64,000 bases of DNA from Nocardioides anomalus (GCF_011046535.1 NZ_CP049257.1:3162001-3226000); one strand, 5' to 3'; counted from the first letter of the stretch, positions 26,457 through 35,701 are shown. Notes: generated by a model from the letters alone, not told the origin. Translations and numbers: made by a program.

Positions 26457-27629
26457 TCAGCGCCGGGCCAGCGCGGCCGCCGCCGACGGGTGCAGGGGCA
26501 GCCGGGGCAGCAGGCAGGCCTGGAAGGCGTGGTAGACGTCGGGCTTGCCCGACCACACCGTGCTGGCCGGCCGGTTCTGCGCGTCCAGCTCGTGGTGCCA
26601 CGAGCCGGCGACCTCGTCGACCAGGTGCTCGCGGGCGTAGCCCCACCACCGCGCGGCCAGGTCGTCGCGACCCTGGGCGCCCGCGGCCAGCACCGCCTCG
26701 GCCACCACCCAGTGCATCCGCTCGCGCACCACGGGCGTGCCGTCCCAGTCCACGGTGTAGACGAACCCGGGCGCACCGTCGGCCGCCCACCCGTCGCGCA
26801 CCGCCGCGTCGAAGAGCAGCCGCGCGTCCGCGAGCAGCTCGTCGCCGCCCCCGCCCGCCGCGTGCAGCTGGAGCACCAGGCGTGACCACTCCAGGCCGTG
26901 GCCGACGGTCGCGCCGTACGGGCGGAACGGGTCACCGGGCCGCTCGCGGTTGAAGTCGAGCAGCGGCCGCCACCGGGCGTCGTGGTGCTCGGGCATCCGG
27001 CCGTTGCGCTCGCGCGCCTCGCCGACCAGCCGGACGGTGATGCGTGCGGCGCGCTCGCGCCACACCGGGTCGCCGGTGGCGTCCGCCACGGCCAGGAACG
27101 CCTCGACCCCGTGCATGTTGGCGTTGGCCCCGCGGTAGGGCTCGGGCTCGCGCCACGCCGCGTCCCAGGTGTCGAGCAGCGCGCCGGCGTCCTCGTCCCA
27201 GAACCGCTCCTCGACCACCCCGATCGCCTCGTCCAGCAGGGCCCGCGCCCCCGGCCGCCCGGCCACGGTCGCCGCCGCCGACGCCAGCAGCACGAAGGCG
27301 TGGTCGTAGGCCGCCTTGCGTTCCGGCCCCGCACCGCCCGCCTGGCTGCGCCACCCGCCGTGCTCGCGGTCGCGGAACGTCTCGGTCAGCGCGGCCAGCC
27401 CGTGGTCGGCGTACGCCGCGGCGTCGGGCTCGCCCCACAGGTGCGCGAGGGTGAACACGTAGGTCATCCGAGCGTTGATCCAGAGCTCGAGCGGCCGGTC
27501 GCCGTCCACGCGGCCGTCGGCGCCGAGCCAGCCGAACCCGCCCGAGGCCAGGCGCGCGCACCGCGCGAAGGCCAGCAGCCGGCGGGCCTCGGCGTCGAGC
27601 CAGTCGTCGTCGGGGAGGTCGTCGGTCAT
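26457..27629 (-). CDS. AGE-family sugar isomerase/epimerase
   Basis: 390 residues with an (alpha/alpha)6-barrel. Family marks: WINARMTYVFTLAHLWGEP, YDHAFVLLASAAATVAGRP (active-site His), NANMHGVEAFLAVADATGD, GHGLEWSRLVLQLHAAGG, WDGTPVVRERMHWVVAEAV and the terminal WSGKPDVYHAFQACLLPRLP. The overall pattern is closest to the YihS / mannose isomerase branch rather than N-acylglucosamine epimerase, so aldose-ketose isomerisation (mannose to fructose) is inferred. With the GH38 mannosidase close by, a mannose catabolic role fits. Its ATG overlaps the stop of the upstream propeller gene by four bases. Confidence 0.85.
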   Translation of the reverse strand: MTDDLPDDDWLDAEARRLLAFARCARLASGGFGWLGADGRVDGDRPLELWINARMTYVFTLAHLWGEPDAAAYADHGLAALTETFRDREHGGWRSQAGGAGPERKAAYDHAFVLLASAAATVAGRPGARALLDEAIGVVEERFWDEDAGALLDTWDAAWREPEPYRGANANMHGVEAFLAVADATGDPVWRERAARITVRLVGEARERNGRMPEHHDARWRPLLDFNRERPGDPFRPYGATVGHGLEWSRLVLQLHAAGGGGDELLADARLLFDAAVRDGWAADGAPGFVYTVDWDGTPVVRERMHWVVAEAVLAAGAQGRDDLAARWWGYAREHLVDEVAGSWHHELDAQNRPASTVWSGKPDVYHAFQACLLPRLPLHPSAAAALARR

Positions 27630-28534
27630 CGCCACTCCAGCTCCAGTGCCTCGTCGAGGAACCCCAGCGAAGGGTCGGAGGGCAGCGGCGCTCGCTCGAC
27701 GGGGTGCCGCACCACCCGCACCTGCCCCTCGGTCAGCACCTGCGTCAGGAGCTCCGTGCCGTCCCGGGACGGCCGGGACGAGCCGAGGTAGGACCCGTCG
27801 GGCTGGTCGAGCGTGAAGAGCTCCTCGAGCCCGGTGCCGTCCGGGTGCAGGCGCCACAGCGCCCGCGGCCCGGGACCGTAGCGCTCGACGAAGAGCCACC
27901 GGCCGTCCCCGGAGCTCACCACCGACCTGACCCCGCGCAGCACCGCGTGGTCGCGGCCTCGGGCGAACCGGTGCAGCCCGTCGGCGGCGGCGTAGAACAC
28001 CCCGCGACGCGTCCAGGGCACCCCGGAGCCGACCGGCAGGAAGCCGTCGTCCGTCACCTCGCCGACGGTCCGCAGCCGCCTCAGCCCGGTGCCGTCCCGA
28101 CCGACCGTCCACAGCTCGCGGTCGTTGCGGCCCCCGTGCGTCCGGAAGGCCTCGAGCACCAGCCGCTCGCCGTTCGGCGACCAGCCCACGGCGCCGACGG
28201 CGTAGAAGGGGTCGTCCCCGGCCAGCACGTCGTGGGCCCGGCCCGTCCCTGTCGTCGCCAGGACCAGGACGCGAGGCGGACGGCGTCGGGGCTCCGCGGT
28301 CGCGAGCGCGACCCGCCGACCGCCGGCGTCGAGAGCCACCCCCATCGAGAAGCCCCGGGGCTGGCGGTGGAGCAGGACCTCGCCGCTGCCGTCCGCGAGC
28401 GCCGAGCGCAGCACGATGCCGTGGTGGCCGGCGCCGTCCCAGACGACGCGGTGCTCGTCGTGGGCGGCGCGTGCGGGCGTCGCCGGCAGCAGCAGCGCGG
28501 CGAACACGACGAGCAGCGCGGACCAGCGTCGCAT
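27626..28534 (-). CDS. Secreted TolB-like beta-propeller protein
   Basis: 302 residues. Signal peptide MRRWSALLVVFAALLLPATP with cleavage near ARAA. The mature part has repeats of a TolB/PD40 type: VGWSPNGERLVLEAF, RDGTGLRRLRTVGE, HPDGTGLEELFTL, consistent with a six-bladed propeller. Such domains bind ligands or partners and have no known catalytic residues. It is cotranscribed and coupled (ATGA) with the AGE isomerase. Divergent from pyruvate carboxylase, with 87 bases between starts. The ATG is chosen because it gives a good signal peptide; the open frame upstream is antisense to pyc. Confidence 0.8.
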   Translation of the reverse strand: MRRWSALLVVFAALLLPATPARAAHDEHRVVWDGAGHHGIVLRSALADGSGEVLLHRQPRGFSMGVALDAGGRRVALATAEPRRRPPRVLVLATTGTGRAHDVLAGDDPFYAVGAVGWSPNGERLVLEAFRTHGGRNDRELWTVGRDGTGLRRLRTVGEVTDDGFLPVGSGVPWTRRGVFYAAADGLHRFARGRDHAVLRGVRSVVSSGDGRWLFVERYGPGPRALWRLHPDGTGLEELFTLDQPDGSYLGSSRPSRDGTELLTQVLTEGQVRVVRHPVERAPLPSDPSLGFLDEALELEWR

Positions 28535-28608
28535 GCGTCCTCCGGCGGGTCGGGGGGTGAGGAGTGTCCGAGGGACAGTAACCGCGCGGACGGGCCCGCG
28601 GCGCTCAC

Positions 28609-28614
28609 TAGGGT
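28609..28614 (+). promoter_or_regulatory. Predicted leaderless -10 box of pyc
   Basis: TAGGGT followed by seven bases and ATG 28622. Confidence 0.6.
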
Positions 28615-28621
28615 TTCGGCC

Positions 28622-31600
28622 ATGTTCTCCAAGGTGCTCGTGGCCAACCGCGGCGAGATCGCGATCCGGGCGTTCCGCGCGGCGTACGAGCTGGGGGCGC
28701 GCACGGTGGCGGTCTTCCCGCACGAGGACCGGTGGAGCGAGCACCGGCTCAAGGCGGACGAGGCCTACGAGATCGGCGAGCGCGGCCACCCGGTGCGGGC
28801 CTACCTCGACCCCGAGGGGATCGTGGCCACGGCGGTGCGGGCGGGCGCGGACGCGGTGTACCCGGGCTACGGCTTCCTGTCGGAGAACCCGGCGCTGGCC
28901 GAGGCCTGCGCGGCCGCCGGGATCACCTTCGTGGGTCCGAGCAGCGAGGTGCTGACGCTGACCGGCAACAAGGCGCGCGCGATCGCGGCGGCGAAGGCCG
29001 CCGGGGTGCCGACCCTGCAGAGCGTGCCGCCCGGCACCGACGTCGACGCGCTGGTGGCCAGCAGCGAGGCCATCCCCTACCCCCTCTTCGTCAAGGCCGT
29101 CGCCGGCGGCGGCGGCCGCGGCATGCGGCGCGTGGACGACCCGGCGCAGCTGCGCGAGGCCGTCGAGACGTGCATGCGCGAGGCCGAGGGCGCGTTCGGC
29201 GACCCGACGGTCTTCATCGAGCAGGCCGTGGTGGACCCGCGCCACATCGAGGTGCAGATCCTGGCCGACGGGACCGGGCAGGTCATGCACCTGTTCGAGC
29301 GCGACTGCTCGGTGCAGCGGCGCCACCAGAAGGTCATCGAGATCGCCCCGGCGCCGCACCTGGACCCGGAGCTGCGCGACCGGATCTGCGCGGACGCCGT
29401 GCGGTTCGCCACCGAGATCGGCTACAGCAACGCGGGCACGGTGGAGTTCCTGCTGGACCCGGCCGGTGACTACGTGTTCATCGAGATGAACCCGCGCATC
29501 CAGGTCGAGCACACCGTCACCGAGGAGATCACCGACGTCGACCTGGTGCAGTCGCAGCTGCGCATCGCCAGCGGCGAGACCCTGGCCGACCTCGGCCTGA
29601 GCCAGGACACGGTGAGCATCCGCGGCGCCGCGCTCCAGTGCCGGATCACCACCGAGGACCCGGCCAACAACTTCCGCCCCGACACCGGGGTGATCACGAC
29701 CTACCGCTCGCCCGGCGGCGGCGGCGTGCGCCTGGACGGCGGCACGACGTACACCGGTGCGGAGATCTCCGCGCACTTCGACTCGATGCTGTCCAAGCTC
29801 ACCTGCCGGGGCCGCACCTTCGAGGCCGCGGTGGCCAAGGCCCGGCGCGCCGTGGCGGAGTTCCGGATCCGCGGGGTGACGACCAACATCGCGTTCCTGC
29901 AGGCGGTGCTGGACGACCCGGACTTCCGCGCCGGGAACGTCACCACCAGCTTCATCGAGACCCACCCGCAGCTCCTGCAGGCCCGGGCCAGCGGCGACCG
30001 CGGCACCAAGCTGATGACCTTCCTGGCCGACGTGACGGTCAACCAGCCGCACGGCAGCGCGCCGGTCACGCTCGACCCGGCCACCAAGCTGCCGCCCGTC
30101 GACCTCGACGTCACGGCGCCGGACGGGACCCGCCAGCGGCTGCTGGACCTCGGCCCGGAGGCCTTCGCCCGCGCGCTGCGGGAGCAGGGCCAGGTCGCGG
30201 TCACCGACACGACGTTCCGCGACGCCCACCAGTCGCTGCTGGCCACCCGGGTGCGGACCGCCGACCTGCTGGCCGTGGCGCCGCACGTCGCCCGCACGAC
30301 GCCGCAGCTGTGGAGCCTGGAGTGCTGGGGCGGTGCGACCTACGACGTGGCGCTGCGCTTCCTCTCCGAGGACCCGTGGGAGCGGCTGGCCGCGCTGCGC
30401 GAGGCGGTGCCGAACGTGATGCTCCAGATGCTGCTGCGCGGGCGCAACACCGTCGGCTACACGCCGTACCCCACCGCGGTCACCCGCGCGTTCGTCCAGG
30501 AGGCGGCGGCCACCGGCCTCGACGTCTTCCGCATCTTCGACGCCCTCAACGACGTCTCGCAGATGCGGCCCGCGATCGAGGCGGTCCGCGAGACCGGGAC
30601 GACCCTGGCCGAGGTCGCGCTCTGCTACACCGGCGACCTGTCCAGCCCGGACGAGAGGCTCTACACCCTCGACTACTACCTGCGGCTGGCCGAGCAGATC
30701 GTCGAGGCCGGCGCGCACGTGCTGGCCATCAAGGACATGGCCGGGCTGCTCCGGGCGCCGGCCGCCCGCACCCTGGTGACCGCGCTGCGCGAGCGCTTCG
30801 ACCTCCCCGTGCACCTGCACACCCACGACACGCCGGGCGGCCAGCTCGGCACCCTGCTGGCGGCGATCGACGCGGGTGTCGACGCCGTCGACGCCGCCAC
30901 CGCGTCCATGGCCGGCACGACGTCCCAGCCGCCGCTCTCGGCCCTGGTCTCCGCGACCGACCACTCCGCCCGCGAGACCGGGTTGTCCCTGGCCGCGGTC
31001 AACGCGCTCGAGCCCTACTGGGAGGCCGTGCGCCGCGTCTACGCGCCGTTCGAGTCCGGCCTGCCGTCGCCCACCGGCCGGGTCTACCGCCACGAGATCC
31101 CCGGCGGACAGCTGTCCAACCTGCGCCAGCAGGCCATCGCGCTCGGCCTCGGGGAGAAGTTCGAGCAGATCGAGGACATGTACGCCGCCGCGAACGACAT
31201 CCTCGGCGACATCCCGAAGGTCACGCCGTCGTCCAAGGTCATCGGCGACCTGGCCCTGCACCTGGTCGCGGCCGGCGCGGACCCGGCCGAGTTCGCGGCG
31301 GACCCCGCGCGGTTCGACATCCCCGACTCGGTCATCGGCTTCCTGAACGGCGAGCTGGGCGACCCGCCCGGCGGCTGGCCCGAGCCGTTCCGCACCAAGG
31401 CCCTCGCGGGCCGCACCTGGAAGCCGCCGGCCAGCGAGCTGACCGCGGAGCAGGCGGCCGGTCTCGACGGCTCCTCCACCGAGTCGTCGCGCGCGCGGCA
31501 GGAGACGCTCAACGAGCTGCTCTTCCCCGGGCCGACGCGGGAGTTCCGCGAGGTCCGCGAGACCTACGGCGACGTCTCGGCGCTGCCGACCGTGGACTAC

Positions 31601-32020
31601 CTCTACGGCCTGCGGTACGGCGAGGAGCACGAGGTCACCCTCGAGGTCGGCAAGACCGTGATCCTCGGCCTGCAGGCGATCAGCGAGCCCGACGAGCGCG
31701 GCTACCGCTCGGTGATGGCGACCATCAACGGCCAGCTCCGCCCGATCAGCGTCCGCGACCGGGCCGTGGCCAGCGAGGTGGCCGTCGCCGAGAAGGCCGA
31801 CACCAGCCGACCGGGCCACGTGGCCGCGCCCTTCCAGGGCGTGGTGACCGTCGTGGTCGGCGAGGGCGACAGCGTCGAGGCCGGCGCCGTCGTGGCCACC
31901 ATCGAGGCGATGAAGATGGAGGCCTCCATCACCGCGCCGGTGGCCGGCACCGTCCAGCGGCTGGCCGTCACCGGCACCCAGGCCGTCGACGGCGGCGACC
32001 TGGTGGTCGTCCTCGGCTGA
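28622..32020 (+). CDS. pyc: Pyruvate carboxylase
   Basis: ATP- and biotin-dependent carboxylation of pyruvate to oxaloacetate (anaplerosis). 1132 residues, full length: biotin carboxylase (VLVANRGEIAIRAFRAA, KAVAGGGGRGMRRV, EMNPRIQVEHTVTEEIT), carboxyltransferase TIM barrel (VTDTTFRDAHQSLLATRVRT with metal Asp, WGGATYDVALRFL, MLLRGRNTVGYTPYP, HLHTHDTPGGQ with metal His, AATASMAGTTSQP), a PYC/OADA linker domain and the C-terminal carrier domain with TIEAMKMEASIT, biotinyl Lys at about 1098. Cytosolic tetramer; BirA in this window would biotinylate it. The ATG start has a TAGGGT box. It ends four bases before the convergent beta-helix gene. Confidence 0.97.
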   Translation: MFSKVLVANRGEIAIRAFRAAYELGARTVAVFPHEDRWSEHRLKADEAYEIGERGHPVRAYLDPEGIVATAVRAGADAVYPGYGFLSENPALAEACAAAGITFVGPSSEVLTLTGNKARAIAAAKAAGVPTLQSVPPGTDVDALVASSEAIPYPLFVKAVAGGGGRGMRRVDDPAQLREAVETCMREAEGAFGDPTVFIEQAVVDPRHIEVQILADGTGQVMHLFERDCSVQRRHQKVIEIAPAPHLDPELRDRICADAVRFATEIGYSNAGTVEFLLDPAGDYVFIEMNPRIQVEHTVTEEITDVDLVQSQLRIASGETLADLGLSQDTVSIRGAALQCRITTEDPANNFRPDTGVITTYRSPGGGGVRLDGGTTYTGAEISAHFDSMLSKLTCRGRTFEAAVAKARRAVAEFRIRGVTTNIAFLQAVLDDPDFRAGNVTTSFIETHPQLLQARASGDRGTKLMTFLADVTVNQPHGSAPVTLDPATKLPPVDLDVTAPDGTRQRLLDLGPEAFARALREQGQVAVTDTTFRDAHQSLLATRVRTADLLAVAPHVARTTPQLWSLECWGGATYDVALRFLSEDPWERLAALREAVPNVMLQMLLRGRNTVGYTPYPTAVTRAFVQEAAATGLDVFRIFDALNDVSQMRPAIEAVRETGTTLAEVALCYTGDLSSPDERLYTLDYYLRLAEQIVEAGAHVLAIKDMAGLLRAPAARTLVTALRERFDLPVHLHTHDTPGGQLGTLLAAIDAGVDAVDAATASMAGTTSQPPLSALVSATDHSARETGLSLAAVNALEPYWEAVRRVYAPFESGLPSPTGRVYRHEIPGGQLSNLRQQAIALGLGEKFEQIEDMYAAANDILGDIPKVTPSSKVIGDLALHLVAAGADPAEFAADPARFDIPDSVIGFLNGELGDPPGGWPEPFRTKALAGRTWKPPASELTAEQAAGLDGSSTESSRARQETLNELLFPGPTREFREVRETYGDVSALPTVDYLYGLRYGEEHEVTLEVGKTVILGLQAISEPDERGYRSVMATINGQLRPISVRDRAVASEVAVAEKADTSRPGHVAAPFQGVVTVVVGEGDSVEAGAVVATIEAMKMEASITAPVAGTVQRLAVTGTQAVDGGDLVVVLG

Positions 32021-32024
32021 GGAC

Positions 32025-33338
32025 CTAGGACGCCGTGCCGAGCAGGTCCTGGCCGGACCGGGACTGCCAGGCCGCGAGCGTCGGGCTGGTGGAGCCGTCG
32101 TCGTAGCTGGCGAAGACGGCGCCGGTCACGTGGTAGCGGTTGGCGTCGATCCGGCTCACGGTGGCCAGCGGCTCGAGCCCGAGGTGGTAGACCTTCTGCG
32201 CCTGGTCGACCGTGTTGCCGGTGATGGCCAGACCCAGCACGTCGCTGGAGAACTGGTCGTCGGTGAAGATGTCGTAGACGAACCAGTCGAGGTCGGTGAA
32301 GGTGTTGCCGGCCACGACCATGCCGGTGGCGCAGCGCAGGATCAGACCGATCGAGCGCTCGAGCCGGCTGCCGGGCGCGCGGCCGGTCGCGGTGTTGCCG
32401 GAGAAGGTGTTGCCCACGCAGTCGCCGAGCGGGTTGCTCCCGTCGGGGCTGGTGCCGGTCTCGAGGACGTTCTCGTTGTCGGCCAGCGTGTTGACGATGA
32501 TCCGCACGTGCGAGGAGTCGTAGATCTCGAACGCGCCGCCGTCGTACTCGTAGTCGGCCGAGGGGCCGGAGTTGCCGGTGATGGTGTTGCCGCTGGCCAG
32601 GGCCCCGGGGAACGCGTCGACGCCGGCGAAGGTGATGCCGTTGGCGCCGTAGTCGTCGTCGCCGCCGGGGGTGTTGCGGATGAGCACGTCGTTGTCGTGG
32701 ATCCGGTTGCCGGTGATCGAGGTCAGCCGGCCGCCGCCGTTGAGGTAGACGCCGGTGCCGGTGCCCGAGATGTCGTTGCCGGTGATCGTCGAGGCGTCGG
32801 CGCCGTGGGCCAGGATCCCGTAGCAGCCGAACGGCAGCCCGTGGTCGTTGGTGCCGCGGCTGTCGGTGATGGTGACGCCCCTGACCGTCACGCCGGTGGC
32901 GCCGTCGTCGATGCGCACCGCGCTGCTGCCCTCGTCGTCGAGCGAGCCCGGCGGGTTCGCGTTCGGCACGCAGCCCGTCACGGTCACGCCGGTCAGCGTC
33001 GCGCCGGGGGCGTCGAGGAGGACGACGTCACGCACGCCCGCGGCGCCGCGCACGACCACCGACGCGCCGGTGGCCGGCCGGACGCTCTGGCCGGCCTTGG
33101 TCACCGCGAAGGGTGCGTACTGACCCGAGCCGACCACGATCGTCGCCCCGACCGGCGCGGTCGCCGTGGCCTGCGCGATGGTGCGGAACGGTGCCTGCTG
33201 GGTGCCGGCGGCGCTGTCGCTGCCGGTGCTGCTGACGTAGTAGGTCGTGAGCAGCGCGTGCGCGGGCGGCGGGACCACCACGACCGCGAGCGGGACCAGA
33301 GCGAGGGCGCACAGGCGCCCGAGAAGACGTACCCCCAT
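32025..33338 (-). CDS. Secreted right-handed parallel beta-helix protein
   Basis: 437 residues with a signal peptide (GRLCALALVPLAVVVVPPPA, cut after HA). TYYVSSTGSDSAAGTQQAPF and RTIAQATATAPVGATIVVG are the usual opening of surface beta-helix proteins (DUF1565/pectate-lyase-like). Then about ten rungs with N-x-I/F-T/S ladders (ITGNDISGTGTGVYL, ITGNRIHDNDVL, ASGNTITGNSG, CVGNTFSGNTA, LAITGNTVDQA). No catalytic Asp/Lys set of polysaccharide lyases is obvious, so binding or an unknown carbohydrate activity is possible. Third gene of a secreted-protein operon (collagen-like, SpoIID-like, this). Confidence 0.85.
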   Translation of the reverse strand: MGVRLLGRLCALALVPLAVVVVPPPAHALLTTYYVSSTGSDSAAGTQQAPFRTIAQATATAPVGATIVVGSGQYAPFAVTKAGQSVRPATGASVVVRGAAGVRDVVLLDAPGATLTGVTVTGCVPNANPPGSLDDEGSSAVRIDDGATGVTVRGVTITDSRGTNDHGLPFGCYGILAHGADASTITGNDISGTGTGVYLNGGGRLTSITGNRIHDNDVLIRNTPGGDDDYGANGITFAGVDAFPGALASGNTITGNSGPSADYEYDGGAFEIYDSSHVRIIVNTLADNENVLETGTSPDGSNPLGDCVGNTFSGNTATGRAPGSRLERSIGLILRCATGMVVAGNTFTDLDWFVYDIFTDDQFSSDVLGLAITGNTVDQAQKVYHLGLEPLATVSRIDANRYHVTGAVFASYDDGSTSPTLAAWQSRSGQDLLGTAS

Positions 33339-33369
33339 GCCTGCTCCAACGGGGACGGTGCCCCCGGGG

Positions 33370-34530
33370 TCACGCGGGCGCGAGCTGGAGCCACGTCGAC
33401 CTCAGCCCCAGGCCGAAGCGGAACGCGTCCCCGGTCAGCTGGACGCTCTGCCCGCCCGCGCCGGTCAGGGTCACCGCGCTCACGTGCCCGCCGTACGCCG
33501 GGCCGACGCCGTCGCGCGTGAGGGTGATCCCCTGCAGCGTGCCGACCGCGGGCCACGCCCTCTCGACGGCCTGGCGGGTGACGGTGGCCGTCCACGGGTC
33601 GTTGGGGTTGTCCGACGACGCCTCGTAGGGGTCGGCCTGGGCGACCAGGTAGGGCTGGGAACCGGCCGTGCTCCACCCGCCGTTGCTGGAGGAGAACTGG
33701 GTGAAGGCGGGCGCCCCCTGCCAGGTCACGACCTTGCCGCGCGTGGCCCGCACGGCCGCGTCGGTGGCCGGGTGCTCGTCGCGCACGCCGCCGTAGACCT
33801 GGCAGGCCTCGGTGTCGCAGAGGTCCCACTCGCCCATCGCCGTCGCGCGCTCGTACGCCGCGTAGGAGCGCGCGGCCACCGCCTGCGCCCGCACCGCCTC
33901 GGCCTCCCACTCGGCCGGCACCTCGCGCGGCACCACCCCACGCAGGTAGCTGTCGAGGGCGACGACGTTCACCGTGCGCCGGTCCACCGAGCGGAGCGCA
34001 CCGCGGTATTGCGCCGCCTCGTGGTGCGGCAGCCGCAGCGTCATCGGCCGCGGTCCGCCGCTGAACTGCGCCCCGCCCGGGAACGACGTCCACCGCTGCC
34101 AGCCGCGCGGCGTGCGGTAGGACACCACGCTGCGCTCGCCCTGGGGCGTGATGCGCCACCGGTTGGCGCCCGGCCGCAGCCGGTCCAGCCGGAAGGTCTT
34201 GCGGCCCTCGAGCCGGACCAGCCGCAGCCCCGGCTGGGCGTCGACCTGCACGTCCCTGCGGTCGGCGGTGATGAGGACCCGCAGCGGTCCGCGGGCCCTC
34301 CCGATCCGCGTGCCCGGGTAGTAGAAGCCGACGATCTGGCGCCACGTCAGTCCCTGCCGGGCCGCGCCCTGCGCGCCGTACTGCGAGAGGCCGTGGCCGT
34401 GCCCGTAGCCGTAGCCGGTCACGGTGTACGACGCCGCGGCGGGCACGGTCTCGCGGGGCGCGGCGGTCGCGGCCGGTCCCGAGCCGGCCAGGAGCAGCCC
34501 GACGAGCCCGACGACGAGGGAGCGGGTCAT
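33370..34530 (-). CDS. Secreted SpoIID/LytB-domain protein
   Basis: 386 residues. Signal peptide MTRSLVVGLVGLLLAGSGPA followed by ATAAP. The motif GYGYGHGHGLSQYGAQGAARQG, seen in actinobacterial SpoIID-like proteins, precedes the SpoIID core LDSYLRGVVPREVPAEW then AVRAQAVAARSYAAYER. In SpoIID the conserved Glu of the P-x-E-x-P-x-x-W region cleaves denuded peptidoglycan glycans; here PREVPAEW is intact. The organism shows no sign of sporulation, so a role in wall remodelling outside the cell is inferred. It lies 16 bases downstream of the collagen-like gene and 31 bases upstream of the beta-helix gene, forming one operon. Confidence 0.85.
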   Translation of the reverse strand: MTRSLVVGLVGLLLAGSGPAATAAPRETVPAAASYTVTGYGYGHGHGLSQYGAQGAARQGLTWRQIVGFYYPGTRIGRARGPLRVLITADRRDVQVDAQPGLRLVRLEGRKTFRLDRLRPGANRWRITPQGERSVVSYRTPRGWQRWTSFPGGAQFSGGPRPMTLRLPHHEAAQYRGALRSVDRRTVNVVALDSYLRGVVPREVPAEWEAEAVRAQAVAARSYAAYERATAMGEWDLCDTEACQVYGGVRDEHPATDAAVRATRGKVVTWQGAPAFTQFSSSNGGWSTAGSQPYLVAQADPYEASSDNPNDPWTATVTRQAVERAWPAVGTLQGITLTRDGVGPAYGGHVSAVTLTGAGGQSVQLTGDAFRFGLGLRSTWLQLAPA

Positions 34531-34546
34531 GCGTACCGAGGGTAGG

Positions 34547-35668
34547 TCAGGGCGCCTGCAGCTGCGTGTAGGTGCCGCGCACGCCCACCGAGACGGCACC
34601 CGCCTGGTTGAGCTCGCCGACGGGGAAGGGCTCGGGGTAGCCGACCGTCCGGACGTCTTGCGCCGACAGCGAGACCAGGATCGTGGCGAAGTTCGGCGTG
34701 AGCAGCTCGACGGTCATGGTCCGGCTCTGTCCCGCGTGGGACTCGTCCGCCCAGGTGCGCAGGATGCCGGCATCGATCGGGGAGATGGTCAGCGCTGTCG
34801 TGAGCACCGGCGCCGTCCCGGAGAAGTCCACGGCGAGGTCGGCCGCGCTCCGGATGCGGTTGAGGACCTGGCCGCCCACGGTGACGCGGAAGGCGCTGGC
34901 GAGCAGGTTCGTGGCGCTCGTGGTGGTGGGTCGGGGGATCTGCGAGCCGTTGCCCGGTGTCCGGGTGACGGTGCCGACCACGTCGACGGTGAGGGCGGTG
35001 GCGTTCTTGGACGAACCGTCCAGACCTGGCACCGCGATCCGCGTGATCCTCGGGTTCGCGATGTCCAGTCGAGCCGTCTCCTCGTAGTTGAAGTTGCCGG
35101 TCACCACCGACAGCGTCACCGGCGGCGCGGCGGGGTCTCCCGCGTGCTGGAGCCACGCCTTCGTCTGCGGCCGGAGGTCCGCGGTGAGCTCGAAGCGGCA
35201 CGGCAGCGCGGGCTGGTCGAAGTCGGGCTGGTTGCAGCCGGAGACCTTCTGCACGTACTGCGCCGCCCCGTCCACCACGAGCAGGATGCGCTCCGTGCCG
35301 TAGGTCGGCAGGTCGACCGGCACCGTCGGCGCGGCCGAGGCCGTCGGTCCGGGCGGGCCGGGCGGGCCGGGCGGACCCTCCGGGCCGGACGCGCCCTCGG
35401 GACCCTGGGCGCCGGGGGGACCGGGCGGACCCGGCGCACCCGCCGGACCCACGGCCCCGGCCGCACCCGGCACGCCCTGCTGGTTGACGGTGACCAGCCG
35501 CTCGCCGCCCTGGCACGACTTCTTCACCACCCGCACCGAGCCGTCCTTGGCCACGCAGAGACGGACCGGGGCGTCGGAGCCGGCGGCGATCGCCGTGGCC
35601 CCGAACGCACCGACCAGCAGCGCGACCGCCAGCAGCAGGACGACCCGGGGGCTCAGCGCTCGCGTCAT
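34547..35668 (-). CDS. Collagen-like secreted protein with duplicated C-terminal domain
   Basis: 373 residues. Signal/anchor segment RVVLLLAVALLVGAFGATAI, then a small Cys-containing module (LCVAKDGSVRVVKKSCQGGE), then 15 unbroken Gly-X-Y triplets at residues 65-109, rich in GPP and charged pairs. The C-terminal part (about 118-373) looks like two copies of one domain: each has an F/L-x-V-x-x-x-G strand, a W near the middle and an NF-x6-7-L segment (VTGNFNYEETARLDIA against LTPNFATILVSLSA), ending in V-x-V-x-G-T. I cannot name the domain. First gene of a three-gene secreted operon; an adhesive stalk or surface fibre is inferred. Confidence 0.8.
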   Translation of the reverse strand: MTRALSPRVVLLLAVALLVGAFGATAIAAGSDAPVRLCVAKDGSVRVVKKSCQGGERLVTVNQQGVPGAAGAVGPAGAPGPPGPPGAQGPEGASGPEGPPGPPGPPGPTASAAPTVPVDLPTYGTERILLVVDGAAQYVQKVSGCNQPDFDQPALPCRFELTADLRPQTKAWLQHAGDPAAPPVTLSVVTGNFNYEETARLDIANPRITRIAVPGLDGSSKNATALTVDVVGTVTRTPGNGSQIPRPTTTSATNLLASAFRVTVGGQVLNRIRSAADLAVDFSGTAPVLTTALTISPIDAGILRTWADESHAGQSRTMTVELLTPNFATILVSLSAQDVRTVGYPEPFPVGELNQAGAVSVGVRGTYTQLQAP

Positions 35669-35701
35669 CCTCGGATCGTCCCGCTGCCGGCCCGCGACCT
35701 C

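Noticed and set aside
27626..31819. A 1397-codon minus-strand frame through pyruvate carboxylase
   Set aside because: Only its last 302 codons (27626-28534) are a real secreted protein; the rest is antisense of pyc.
34547..35668. Phage or contractile-injection tail gene
   Set aside because: Only a faint pattern similarity; no other tail, baseplate or sheath gene is nearby, and the protein has a signal peptide and collagen stalk.
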